A stretch of 20,125 bases of DNA from Nemertoderma westbladi (GCA_032718475.1 JAUCBJ010004503.1:1-20125); one strand, 5' to 3'; counted from the first letter of the stretch, positions 1-8,279 are shown. Numbers and translations: made by a program. Notes: a model not told the origin generated them from the letters alone.

Positions 1-335
1 CTGCTAACCAGACACGCTACACGCTATTATACCAAACGTTTGTTTATATGCTTGAATCATGTTGACATGTTTTTTTTCTAAACTTGTTTTAATCAACATG
101 TTATTTTAACATCTAAATAACATAATATCCAATCATGTTATAATCAAACATTTGTTGATCACGTTTTAATGATACCTAAATGTAACATGTTTTATCATGT
201 AATTATTTAACATTTGTTTTACATGTTATTGTGTAACATAAATCATACATGTTTATTCCAGCTGTTTGTTAAATGCTACTTTGTCGTGTTGAACAAACGT
301 CCTGCACATCATTGCCAATATGTCTTAAGGCTGTT
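1..335. repeat. Array of short ACATG / AACATTTGTT words
   Basis: The first 300 bases repeat ACATGTT, AACATG, AACATTTGTT and ATCATGTT about every 15-30 bases in both orientations, with one intact CAAACGTTTGTTT at 34-46. The words resemble the AACGTTT array at 4531-4827 with CG replaced by CA or TG, which is the expected result of deaminating methylated CpG. No reading frame of note is present. Such arrays often lie just inside the ends of DNA transposons, but no terminal inverted repeat could be assigned and the array is cut by the window edge. Confidence 0.45.
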
Positions 336-1785
336 TGAATAAACCGCCTAAAATTTACCGCCAAATTCGTTTATAGGCCTATAAATCATGCAGCAGTGCA
401 TGCAGTACATCAGTCAGTCAGTAGACACTCCACTGCCTGCCCCAGCCTACCAGCACCCTCTCCATGCACTCCAGCCACATTCTGAGAGCTTGACAGTAGT
501 GCTGCAGTGTGTAGGCCAGCTGTTTACTGGTTTAAGTGCTGCAATAGGGTTGACCATACTGCCATATGTTTGTTTACTGCCGTATGCCTATATTAACTGT
601 TTAAGTTATTTTTAATTAAGCTTCATACTGTCTGACTGTCATATAAAATGATAAATCTTTTTATATTATACATTATATGTTATATAGGCCTACATAACAT
701 ATATAATACATAATATATGTCATATACATTATATATTATTTATGTACATTATATAGGCCTAGCAGCCTAGCCTAATTGTATTGTAATACCAGAATACAGT
801 AATATGTCTGTATGTAATGCAGTCAGGCAGTGCAGTGCCAGTAATTCGATGACGACGACAGTTTAGATTGGGCTCTGTCTTCCTGGCGCTGGTTGGTCGA
901 AACAACAGGCAAGCGGCAAGGGCTGCACTGGCAGACTGGAAAAATATTATGGCCTCCTCGAAATGCCGGCCTACTGTTACCGGTACGTTGGAAAGAATTT
1001 TCGAATCCAGATCTTCTGTCAACTGTCAAGTTGGCCCACATTTAATGCGAAGGTTCTTCACTTAACAGGTTTGTATTGAACTTGAATAGGCTTCTTACAC
1101 ATCGTTATTTCAGTGATTCAAGTGATTAAAATCCTAATCCTGTAATCTATTTGGATCAAATAGAGGGAAAAAGCGCCGGCGGCCGGAAGTAAATTACACA
1201 TGCGGTCCCAGGCAGCCAGCTAAAGATACGCATCAGATTCTGGCGATGAGGTTATTATTTTACTTACTACTAGGCCTTGCTGTTAGGTTTGGCCCACTTG
1301 GTACTTTGGGCCGTTTATAAATCGTCAGAGCGTGCATATGTATACTGTAATTTAAAATAAAACATGCCTTACTCTGGCTATCTATGGTAGGTAAGTAAAT
1401 GTTTGCTTTATTTTTTACTCATTTCCTCTTTATAAACCAGTCCCCAGTGCAGTGGCAATGTGAAACAGTCTGTGATGGGTTGTGGTGACTTGTGCACGTT
1501 GATCTAATTGCTCCAATGCTACATATGTATATATATTATTATCATTTTAGGTGGAATATATGAGCGACAATGAATCCAATCATGTTTCCAATACGATACT
1601 CACACTGATTACCCAGACAACTAACAATACGTTGATCATTGATACTCAGAGGTGAAGCCTCTCCCTCTATCTACAACCTAACCCTATTCTAAGACAACAC
1701 TAAACTCTAGACTTACCTAACCAAACCCTTTCACTAAGCTACCACTATATATCCCATGGCGATATTTTCTCGAAATATTTTTCCA
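336..1785. other. No gene recognised; AT-rich, TAGGCCTA-containing stretch
   Basis: Only short open frames occur here (75 residues at 388-615 plus; 65 residues at 868-1065 plus; up to 87 residues on the minus strand at 759-1022). None resembles a family I know. The part at 840-1065 is richer in G+C and CpG than its surroundings and could hold a small exon, but there is no convincing splice-site pair. TAGGCCTA or near variants occur at about 372, 685 and 755. The rest is AT-rich sequence without clear repeats. Confidence 0.4.
674..703. repeat. AT-rich near-perfect palindrome centred on AGGCCT
   Basis: Arms 674-688 and 689-703 pair at 14 of 15 positions with no spacer. The mismatch is at 684/693. 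The palindrome lies in a run of ATATA and ACATTATAT words (655-760). It may be a cruciform-prone site or part of a degraded element. Nothing indicates a function. Confidence 0.6.
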
Positions 1786-1810
1786 GTCTCGATGTTTTAT
1801 ATATCGAGAC
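1786..1810. repeat. Short hairpin just before the minisatellite
   Basis: GTCTCGAT (1786-1793) is exactly complementary to ATCGAGAC (1803-1810) across a 9-base AT-rich loop. It sits about 50 bases before the 21-bp array starts. The intervening sequence repeats GAGACAGAAGT twice (around 1833 and 1849). Confidence 0.55.
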
Positions 1811-1860
1811 GCTTTTTTATACTTTTGGAAGCAGAGACAGAAGTTGGGCGAGACAGAAGT

Positions 1861-3060
1861 CACAGCCACTCAATGCAATGTCACAACCACTCAATGCTAT
1901 GTCACAGCCGCTCAATGCTATGTCACAGCCGCTCAATGCTATGTCACAGCCACTCAAAGCTATGTCACAGACACTCAACGCTATGTCACAGCCACTCAAC
2001 GCTATCTCACAGGCGCTCAATGCCATGTCACAGCCACTCAATGCAATGTCACAACCACTCAATACTATGTCACAGCCGCTCAATGCTATGTCACAGCCGC
2101 TCAATGCTATGTCATACCCACTCAACGCTATGCCACAGCCACCCAACGCTATGTCACAGCCACAGCCACTCAACGCTATCTCACAGGCGCTCAATGCCAT
2201 GTCACAGCCACTCAACGCTATGTCACAACCACGCAATGCTATGCCACAGCCACCCAACGCTATGTCACAGCCACTCAACGCTATGTCACAGACACTCAAC
2301 GCTATGTCACAGCCACTCAACGTATTGTCACAGCCACCCAACGCTTTGTCACAACAACCACTCAACCGCTATGCCACACTGCCACAGCCACCCAACGCTA
2401 TGTCACATCACAACCACCCAACGCTATGTCACAGCCGCCCAATGCTATGTCACATCCACTCAATGCTTTGTCACAGCCACTCAAAGCTATGTCACAGCCA
2501 CTCAACGCTATGTCACAGCCACTCAACGCTATGTCACAGCCAATCAACGCTAGCCACCCAACGTTATGTCACAGCCAATCAACGCTATGTCACAGCCACT
2601 CAATGCTATGCCACAGTCACCCAACGCTATGTCACAGCCGCCCAATGCTATGTCACAGCCGCTCAACGCTATGCCACAGCCACCCAACGCTATGTCACAT
2701 CACAACCACCCAACGCTATGTCACAGCTGCTCAATGCTATGTCACAGCCGCTCAATGCTATGTCACAGCCACTCAAAGCTATGTCACAGCCACTCAACGC
2801 TATGTCACAGCCAATCAACGCTATGTCACAGCCACTCAATGCTATGCCACAGCCACCCAACGCTATGTCACAGCCGCTCAATGCTATGTCACAGCCGATC
2901 AATGCGTCACAGCCGCTCAATGCTTTGTCACAGCCACTCAAAGCTATGTCACAGCCACTCAACGCTATGTCACAGTTACTCAACGCTATGTCACAGCCAC
3001 TCAACGCTATGCCACAGCCACTCAATTCTATGCCACAGCCACCCAACGCTATGTCACAGT
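1861..3060. repeat. 21-bp minisatellite, about 57 units
   Basis: The unit is approximately CTCAATGCTATGTCACAGCC plus one base, total period 21. Common variants are CAAC for CAAT, CCAC for CCGC, ACCC for ACTC, and GCCAC for GTCAC. Because 21 is divisible by 3 and the unit has no stop in any forward frame or in one reverse frame, four frames stay open for hundreds of codons. They read as heptads MSQPLNA, QCYVTAA and SMLCHSR on plus and GCDIALS on minus. Higher-order structure is visible: a block beginning at 1867 recurs at 2035 (168 bp, 8 units), and another at 2388 recurs at 2680. Several indels not divisible by three (for example near 2550) switch frames without creating stops. I treat the long open frames (1844-3259, 1878-3227, 1756-2553 plus; 1817-2365, 2690-3130 minus) as a by-product of the repeat. 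Confidence 0.93.
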
Positions 3061-3175
3061 CACCCAACGCTGGCCACCCATCGCTGGCCACCCAACGCTG
3101 TGTCACAGTCACCCAACGCTGGCCACCCATCGCTGGCCACCCAACGCTGTGTCACAGTCACCCAACGCTGGCCAC
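3061..3175. repeat. 49-bp variant repeat at the end of the minisatellite
   Basis: The array ends in a different organisation. Two 49-bp units (3061-3109, 3110-3158) are each built of two 14-bp subunits (CACCCAACGCTGGC, CACCCATCGCTGGC) and one 21-bp subunit. A partial third copy follows. The 14-bp subunit looks like the 21-bp unit after loss of 7 bases. Confidence 0.85.
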
Positions 3176-3430
3176 AGCTATGTCACAGCGACAGCCACTC
3201 AACAATTCCCCATTTATTTTTATTTAGGTTTACATCTTGTAGATACCGGTAATGAATGACACGAATAGCCAACGAAGATATTAATGAAATAACATTTCTT
3301 TAACAGATATTTATTGCAGATGATGAAGTCTTAGTTTAATATAGTCCTAGTCCGAGCCTTATATTTTTTTAACACAAATAAATTAATTTTCCAGATCCAA
3401 GATACGGGAAAGTTATTCCACTTTGCTAGC
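3176..3430. other. Spacer between two tandem arrays; nothing recognised
   Basis: This is AT-rich sequence with no reading frame or repeat that I can identify. The open frames running out of the minisatellite all end by about 3259. Confidence 0.4.
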
Positions 3431-3596
3431 GACGGATATCCTTGGTGGAACGGACTCCGGATTCAGTGATATCGACGGATCCTTGGCTGAACGGACTCCG
3501 GATTCAGTGATATCGACGGATCCTTGGCTGAACGGACTCCGGATTCAGTGATATCGACGGATCCTTGGCGGAACGGACTCCGGATTCAGTGATATC
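3431..3596. repeat. 41-bp tandem repeat, four copies
   Basis: Units at 3431-3473 (43 bp, with two extra bases), 3474-3514, 3515-3555 and 3556-3596 (41 bp each) are nearly identical. They begin GACGGATCCTTGG and end ATTCAGTGATATC. Differences are confined to a GGTGG/GGCTG/GGCGG position. The near-identity suggests recent expansion. The period is not divisible by 3 and no reading frame follows it. Confidence 0.93.
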
Positions 3597-3731
3597 GCTG
3601 TGGCTGAAACTGAATGATCAATGTAACTGAAAACTCCCCGTAACGTCCCAACATTGTTGTTTTAATTGTAATTTGTTTTATCGTAAATGTTAATTGTTGT
3701 CTATTTTACAATGTATTGCCCCGGGGTGGGT

Positions 3732-3756
3732 GGGGGGGGGGGGGGGGGGGGGGGGG
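3732..3756. repeat. 25-base poly-G tract
   Basis: 25 consecutive G, preceded by GGGGTGGGT. It could form a G-quadruplex on the plus strand, and its length in an assembly is unreliable. It abuts the left arm of the inverted repeat at 3752-3978, so it probably arose by slippage in the short G run that forms part of that arm. Confidence 0.9.
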
Positions 3757-3978
3757 AAACTGGACGCAATAAAACTGCATCCCTCTCCAGGGGAAATTCG
3801 ACGCAAATAACAGATGATTTCTCTCAAAAATAAAACTGTAACCTGTTCTATTGTGTTTAGTTAATTGTTTTGGTTAAAATAATGTGCCACTGTAACCTGC
3901 TCCTTTCCCTAAATTGAGAATTTAACATTGAGGCGGGATATTAATTCGCCAAGATGAGATTTGCGTCCAGTTTCCCCC
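3752..3978. mobile_element. Short inverted-repeat element (MITE-like)
   Basis: GGGGGAAACTGGACGCAA at 3752-3769 is exactly complementary to TTGCGTCCAGTTTCCCCC at 3961-3978, giving 18-bp perfect arms about 190 bp apart. A diverged direct copy of the left arm occurs at about 3790-3807. The same right-arm sequence, with its C run expanded, recurs at 14498-14535. There is no coding capacity. The structure fits a miniature non-autonomous DNA element or a folding repeat. A target-site duplication could not be defined because the outer side of the left arm has become poly-G. The superfamily is unknown. Confidence 0.45.
3861..3920 (+). repeat. Dispersed repeat, TTGTTTTGGTTA type (copy 1)
   Basis: This segment (TTAATTGTTTTGGTTAAAAT, then GTGCCACTGTAACCTGCTCC, then TTTCCCTAAATTGAG) matches the unit repeated in tandem at 13430-13663 and again at 15500-15639. 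Here it lies inside the inverted-repeat element. Confidence 0.65.
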
Positions 3979-4530
3979 TTGTCTCCAATTTTGGAACATT
4001 GAAGTGAACAGGGAAATTTTTGAAACTATTTATTATATTTCAATATTGGATAATAATTTCCTTTGTGCTCTGATGGATAGCCCATAAAATTTTAGGAAAA
4101 GTCACAGAATCTCGGTTTTCACAACATATCTGTTTCAAAGATACAGATTAATTTCAAAAAAATTTAAATGACCCTCACCCACCCCCCCCCCCCCCCCCCC
4201 AGGCCAAATAGCGTTTAACAAGGCTGCGGTTGGTCTATATTATTACAGTTCAAATGGAATTTTGTTTCATTTTTGTATATACCGTACAATTTTACTTAAA
4301 GTTTGTGCAATGCAGTTCATTTGTTTAATGGTTGTTGTTGTTATTGTGAACAATAACACTAGTTTTTAGGTGGTTAAGTTGTGCTGTACTGGCTACTACT
4401 ACCTTGTGCTTAATAATATTCATGTTTTACACATAAATTATCTTCTTAATTCGAACAATTGCATACCATGAGAACAATCCGGTGGTCGAATCAATGGATG
4501 ACCAAATTAGTGTAGAGAATAACGATTTAC
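3979..4530. other. AT-rich spacer with no gene
   Basis: No reading frame or family is recognisable. It contains the C tract at 4182-4200 and a TTG/TTA-rich stretch around 4320-4345. From about 4480 onward it grades into the AACGTTT array. Confidence 0.4.
4182..4200. repeat. 19-base poly-C tract
   Basis: 19 consecutive C, preceded by CCCTCACCCA. Together with the poly-G tract at 3732-3756 (preceded by GGGGTGGGT) it forms a second, G/C-only inverted pair around the 3.75-4.0 kb element. Confidence 0.9.
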
Positions 4531-4827
4531 AACGTTTAAAACAAACGTTTTCTTTGCATTAAAAAAACGTATATTTCCAAGCAATTTCGAAAGAACCGAC
4601 GCATGATTCACGTTAGTTACACATGCTAGACACACGTTTAATTCAAACGTCATAAAGAACCGGCGATTGAGTAACGTTTGTTTCATGCTATTTACACGTT
4701 TACTTCTAAACGTTTATTACATGCCACCCGCTTGGACAAAATAACATGAAAATAATCTATTTCTGGACGTGTTGCAAACGTTTTTTCAAACGTTTGCCAT
4801 GTTCAATAAAAATGTGATATAAACGTT
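4531..4827. repeat. Dense AACGTTT / CAAACGTTTG array
   Basis: AACGTTT or CACGTTT words occur at about 4531, 4543, 4633, 4644, 4673, 4694, 4707, 4775, 4787 and 4821, some as the full palindrome CAAACGTTTG (4787-4796) or TAAACGTTTA. ACATG words are interspersed. The array lies at the 3' end of the transposase frame and overlaps its last codons. Subterminal clusters of short words are typical transposase-binding regions of DNA elements, so I infer that this is one end of the pogo-like element. I found no terminal inverted repeat. Confidence 0.6.
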
Positions 4828-6348
4828 AAAATAACATGAAATTGTTATCAGGGTAGCTATTATGGTTTCAGAACATATATCACTAACTGATCTGTCAGGT
4901 GCCTCAGCTATAACATCTGTGAACAATGTTGGTGAAACTAGTTCCAAGTCTTGCGAAACTTGTTCTTCTACTTCCAATAACTGTTCCAGATTATTTAAAT
5001 CTAAATCCAGTGCAATTTGTGGGTGTGATGTAATTCCAGTTGAAGTGCTTGGCTGTGGCTCCAACGTATCATGAACTAAAGTTAATGACTCATGGTCTGG
5101 TATAGGCCTATCTAGGTCAAGAATCTCAGGTCCCGATCCTGGACTTGACAGGATGGAAGGGCTACTTATTGCTATCTGAGGTGATAGGATAGCAGATGGT
5201 GAATCTATGTCATCTGTAGCATCATCATCATCACAAACTGCAACAGACAACTTCAGCTTTTGTATCGCTATTGCATTGCGATCTACAGGGTATAGACCCG
5301 ATTTTCGGAATCCAGAGATTATGTAGTCCGGTTTGCGCAGAAATGATTCTGAGAACAGTTGGTTCAATAGAGTTGGAAACATTTCTTTCTTTACTGTTGA
5401 GAGACGACTTTCTCGGTAAAAAGTTTTTAAAACCTTATACCAGTGTTTTTTGGCTGGACCGAAGACACCAACATCTAGAGGCTGTAATGCACTTGATGAT
5501 TTCGGTGGTAATGCTACGATATGGACATCTTGTTCCTTTGCTTTCAGTGCTGGTTCATACGACATGTGTGATCCATGCCCATCGTAAAATAATATCATTG
5601 GCTTTGGCTTGTTTTTAACATATTCCAGAAAAACAGTAACAAACCATGTTTCAAAGCTGTGTCCCTCCATCCATCCACTTTGTGTTACATTGTAGGTTGT
5701 CCCCTTAGGCCCTCCCTGGAGCCATGTCACTACCATTCCGCCTCTTTCTGAGACTTTACCTTTATATAAGACATATGGTGGCATGTATGTCCCAGATGCA
5801 TTTCCACAGAAGAGAACGCTGAAACTGGTTTTGCCTTCACTGGGAAGGATATACTGTGCATCTCTAGTTCCCAACCTGTAAAAGCAATTCTTTGCCTTTG
5901 GGTCCAAATTGAGTCCAATCTCATCGAGGTTATAAAAGCGATTGGGGCATTCAGCAATGTCTAATTTTGTCACTAGATTATTAACTAACTGAAAAAATTC
6001 ATCCAAAACAGTTGGATTTAACCCTTTAGCCCTCCCAATTGTAACGTATTCGGGCTTACGCTTACTAAGTATATTTGCATGCCTCCTCTCGAAAAGGCGA
6101 ATCCAGGTGTATCCCGGGGTATTATTTTTAAACCTGTTTGCTTTTCCTGATGCATCAAGGTATGTTTTGATAACATGAACCAATTGGTCCCGGGTCAGTG
6201 GCCAACCACATTCACCTAAGTAAATTAATGCGGCAACAACATATTTCTCAACCTCCTCTGATAACAATGGTGGTGCACCACGCCCAAAGTGGTTATGTCT
6301 ACCTTCTTTCATTGGCCGTTTTCTCGATCCACTGAAATCATCTAGCAC
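4786..6348 (-). CDS. Pogo/Tigger-like DDE transposase (N-terminus displaced by a frame break)
   Basis: The 520-codon frame encodes a cut-and-paste transposase of the Tc1/mariner-pogo group. Residues ~20-110 resemble the CENP-B/Tc5-type DNA-binding helix-turn-helix (FGRGAPPLLSEEVEKYV, then TWIRLFERRH). Residues ~135-355 are the DDE_1 catalytic domain, with Asp142 in FYNLDEIG, Asp256 in FYDGHGSHMS and Asp292 in LQPLDVGVFGP as the likely metal ligands. The closing signature SGFRKSGLYPVDRNAI is near 345-360. A Ser/Asp-rich tail follows, and the last ~25 codons read into the AACGTTT array and are probably not native. The frame opens at a GTG (6346-6348) with no suitable ATG. The missing first helix-turn-helix lies immediately upstream in another frame (6342-6443). 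The catalytic core is intact, so the break is either recent, a sequencing error, or bypassed by splicing. The assignment to the DDE_1 group is firm. The exact subfamily (Tigger, jerky-like or other) is not. Confidence 0.88.
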   Translation of the reverse strand: MLDDFSGSRKRPMKEGRHNHFGRGAPPLLSEEVEKYVVAALIYLGECGWPLTRDQLVHVIKTYLDASGKANRFKNNTPGYTWIRLFERRHANILSKRKPEYVTIGRAKGLNPTVLDEFFQLVNNLVTKLDIAECPNRFYNLDEIGLNLDPKAKNCFYRLGTRDAQYILPSEGKTSFSVLFCGNASGTYMPPYVLYKGKVSERGGMVVTWLQGGPKGTTYNVTQSGWMEGHSFETWFVTVFLEYVKNKPKPMILFYDGHGSHMSYEPALKAKEQDVHIVALPPKSSSALQPLDVGVFGPAKKHWYKVLKTFYRESRLSTVKKEMFPTLLNQLFSESFLRKPDYIISGFRKSGLYPVDRNAIAIQKLKLSVAVCDDDDATDDIDSPSAILSPQIAISSPSILSSPGSGPEILDLDRPIPDHESLTLVHDTLEPQPSTSTGITSHPQIALDLDLNNLEQLLEVEEQVSQDLELVSPTLFTDVIAEAPDRSVSDICSETIIATLITISCYFNVYITFLLNMANV

Positions 6349-6443
6349 CCATCTAGCTGTCTAGATAGAGTACTTTTTGGTACCTTGTACCTCAATGCAA
6401 CCTCACGCAACGATCCTTCAAAGGACACAAATGCAGTAATTGG
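6342..6443 (-). pseudogene. Detached psq-type helix-turn-helix of the transposase
   Basis: Read on the minus strand from 6443, this frame gives PITAFVSFEG then SLREVALRYKVPKSTLSRQL, followed by DGC and a TAG stop at 6342-6344. The pattern (Ser-Leu-Arg-x-Val-Ala, then VPKSTL) is the recognition-helix region of the psq/pogo N-terminal domain, which normally precedes the CENP-B-type domain in one protein. It is out of frame with the catalytic frame that begins at 6348. A net one-base change near 6350 would separate them. No ATG precedes it in frame over the visible stretch, so an upstream exon or further damage is likely. Confidence 0.7.
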
Positions 6444-6732
6444 TAAATTTATACAAACAAACTACTGAATTAGCTGTAACTGTAAGCCAAACTGTCTGTC
6501 AAATACACTAACTGTCCCAAATTTGAACATGCTGTCCCGAATTTGACCTGACCCGAATTTGAATAGTTTACCCTACTGACCTACATACCTACCTCTCTAC
6601 CAGCCTACAGCTGTACGGTAGGCCTACTGCTAATTACAACTTCAGAACTTACTGACTTAGCTGATTCGGACATCATATGGCAGTACAGCAGTACCGGTAT
6701 GGCCTATTCAATACAGCAATATCTAACCTAAC

Positions 6733-6800
6733 TAGGGATCGACCGAATTATTCGGTTCGGTAGGCCTACCGAATTTTGCCGAATATGGCATATTCGGTTT
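6733..6800 (+). mobile_element. hAT-like transposon terminus
   Basis: TAGGGATCGACCGAATTATT followed by repeated CCGAAT/ATTCGG words matches the style of hAT element ends (TAGGGATGCACCGAA-type termini rich in ATTCGG). The 18-bp perfect palindrome TTCGGTAGGCCTACCGAA occupies 6756-6773. No matching opposite terminus (ATTCGGTCGATCCCTA) was seen in the window, and no hAT transposase is present. I take this as one end of a deleted or truncated copy. The other boundary is unknown. Confidence 0.5.
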
Positions 6801-6876
6801 AGTGGCATATTACTGTACTGCTGTATTCTGGTATTAGTGTTGTATCTTATACTGTATACGGTACCTGTAGGCCTAT

Positions 6877-6945
6877 ACAACACTATACCTGTATACAACA
6901 CTATACCTGTATACAACACTATACCTGTCACCTGTATACAACACT
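6877..6945 (+). repeat. 18-bp tandem repeat, about 3.5 copies
   Basis: ACAACACTATACCTGTAT is repeated at 6877-6894, 6895-6912 and 6913 onward, the last with a 6-base CACCTG insertion. It is followed by further TGTATACAACA words and ACCGGTAC-rich sequence up to about 6990. Confidence 0.85.
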
Positions 6946-6982
6946 GCTGTATACAACAATTATACCGGTAGCGGTACCGGTA

Positions 6983-7112
6983 CCTGTATAAAACACTTAA
7001 TACTGTAATAAAGATAAATTTAAACAAATATAAAATCTTCATATATAAAAAAATTCCAATAAAAAGTCGACCAAAAAGTGAAATCCTGGTAGGCCTATTC
7101 TTCACATGGGTG
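6983..7112 (-). repeat. Dispersed repeat, minus copy (partner at 12844-12972)
   Basis: Read on the minus strand, this stretch contains CCCATGTGAAGAATA, CCAGGATTTC, CGACTTTTTATTGGAATTTT and TTAAGTGTTTTATAC in the same order as the plus-strand copy at 12844-12972. It lies inside the region that follows the hAT-like end, so it may be internal sequence of that element family. It has only short chance reading frames. Confidence 0.65.
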
Positions 7113-7870
7113 ACATTTTTAGCACTCAATCTGGCTGTCTGGACAAAATTGCAATTAGGCCTATAGGCCTAGGCCTACTGCAGACTGATTATATATAATC
7201 TTAAATTTCGCATGCCTATAAACAGATAAAACAATATACTGTAGGATTGCATTTTTTCCGGCGAAAAACTAAATTTAAATATTTTTGGTGGAATTTCTTA
7301 AATTTGATTACATGTGTTGAAAAAGCATCGACGTAGAAAAAGGTTTGCACATAATTTGAGCAAATTGAAAACACTGAAAAGTTATTGCAACTTTAGTATC
7401 TGCGCTCTTTGCAGCTTTAGTTATAGGCCTACGTACCCGTACCGGTAATAATTATTTGAGAACACTAAATCATTTACTGATTTAACATTGAATAAGGTAA
7501 GGAACGATCCAGAGTTGAAGAGTGCAGTAATTTGAATTGCAGTAACTATCAGACTATGGACTGATGGAAGCAATATAGTAAAATACTACATCTCAATTTA
7601 TTTTGTAACACTATACTGCTATAGGCCTTTCGCTCTATTCGTTATTCCAATAATTCAAGAATAAAATTACGTCTTACGTATTATGGGAAAAAACATAGAA
7701 CATTTTTTTTCCAATATTATCTCGATCCTTTATTAACCTCCAGACAGCCAGACCTCAGTCAGTCGGTGACGCTCGGTAGGCTTAATTAAAATGCCTCGAG
7801 AATGGTGAAATAAAGTTCTACTTTTTCTCATGCAATAAGTAATTATTACATTCAGTAATACAGCCATTCC
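7113..7870. other. No gene recognised; TAGGCCTA-rich
   Basis: Three TAGGCCTA palindromes run together at 7156-7178, with further copies at about 7090, 7422 and 7622. The rest is AT-rich sequence without a credible reading frame. Confidence 0.4.
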
Positions 7871-7890
7871 AGCGTAACGGTCGTGACATT
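7871..7890 (+). repeat. CGTAACGG word, copy 1 (plus)
   Basis: AGCGTAACGGTCGTGACATT. This exact 20-mer occurs inverted at 10024-10043, and close variants occur five more times between 8051 and 10198. It is the left-most member of the set flanking the 162-bp array. Confidence 0.85.
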
Positions 7891-8050
7891 CCGCATGGGT
7901 TTCCGGTATTAATGAGTATTCTAAGGGCACATGGAAGAATGATATTGAAAAGATATTACTATGATATGATCCTAAGATATGGACCTTTAATAAAATCGAA
8001 ACCGCACTGGAATACATTACGTTTTATTGATTGTATTTCAGTTTAAAGTT

Positions 8051-8070
8051 GGCGTAACGGTCGAGACTGA
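8051..8070 (+). repeat. CGTAACGG word, copy 2 (plus, diverged)
   Basis: GGCGTAACGGTCGAGACTGA keeps the first 12 core positions, with changes in the right half. It starts 180 bp after copy 1. Confidence 0.75.
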
Positions 8071-8237
8071 AATGGACAAGCTTTTTAGAGACTCCTACAC
8101 ATTATAAATTTCTATCGAATTTACTGTACTTATTTAGCGTTACTTATGTCAGACTAACATGTTAATAGATAGAGTTTAAAATGAAATTAACAGTATGGCA
8201 ATATAATATCATTAGAGAATGTGGCAATCAATTAACC

Positions 8238-8279
8238 AGCGTAACGGTCGTGACATAGTTTCGTAACGGTTGTGACATT
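8238..8279 (+). repeat. CGTAACGG word, copies 3 and 4 (plus, direct pair)
   Basis: AGCGTAACGGTCGTGACAT (8238-8256) is followed after three bases by TTCGTAACGGTTGTGACATT (8260-8279). The second copy has a C-to-T change at one CpG. The pair lies about 60 bp before the start of the 162-bp array. Confidence 0.85.

Noticed and set aside
388-615. A 75-residue secreted or membrane peptide with a hydrophobic C-terminus
   Set aside because: There is no signal, domain, codon or context support, and a frame of this length is expected by chance.
1861-3060. CRISPR-like array
   Set aside because: Repeats are contiguous with no unique spacers, and the context is clearly eukaryotic.
1844-3259. A 471-residue Thr/Gln-rich or 449-residue MSQPLNA repeat protein
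   Set aside because: All frames of the 21-bp unit are stop-free, the flanks give no unique protein sequence, and indels not divisible by three are frequent, so the open frames are explained by the repeat.
4849-6577. CAGGGTAG...CTACTG as the terminal inverted repeats of the pogo-like element
   Set aside because: CAGGGTAGCTATTA (4849) and the complement of GAATAGTTTACCCTACTG (about 6559) are only loosely alike, neither is flanked by the TA expected for this group, and the left site lies inside the open frame.
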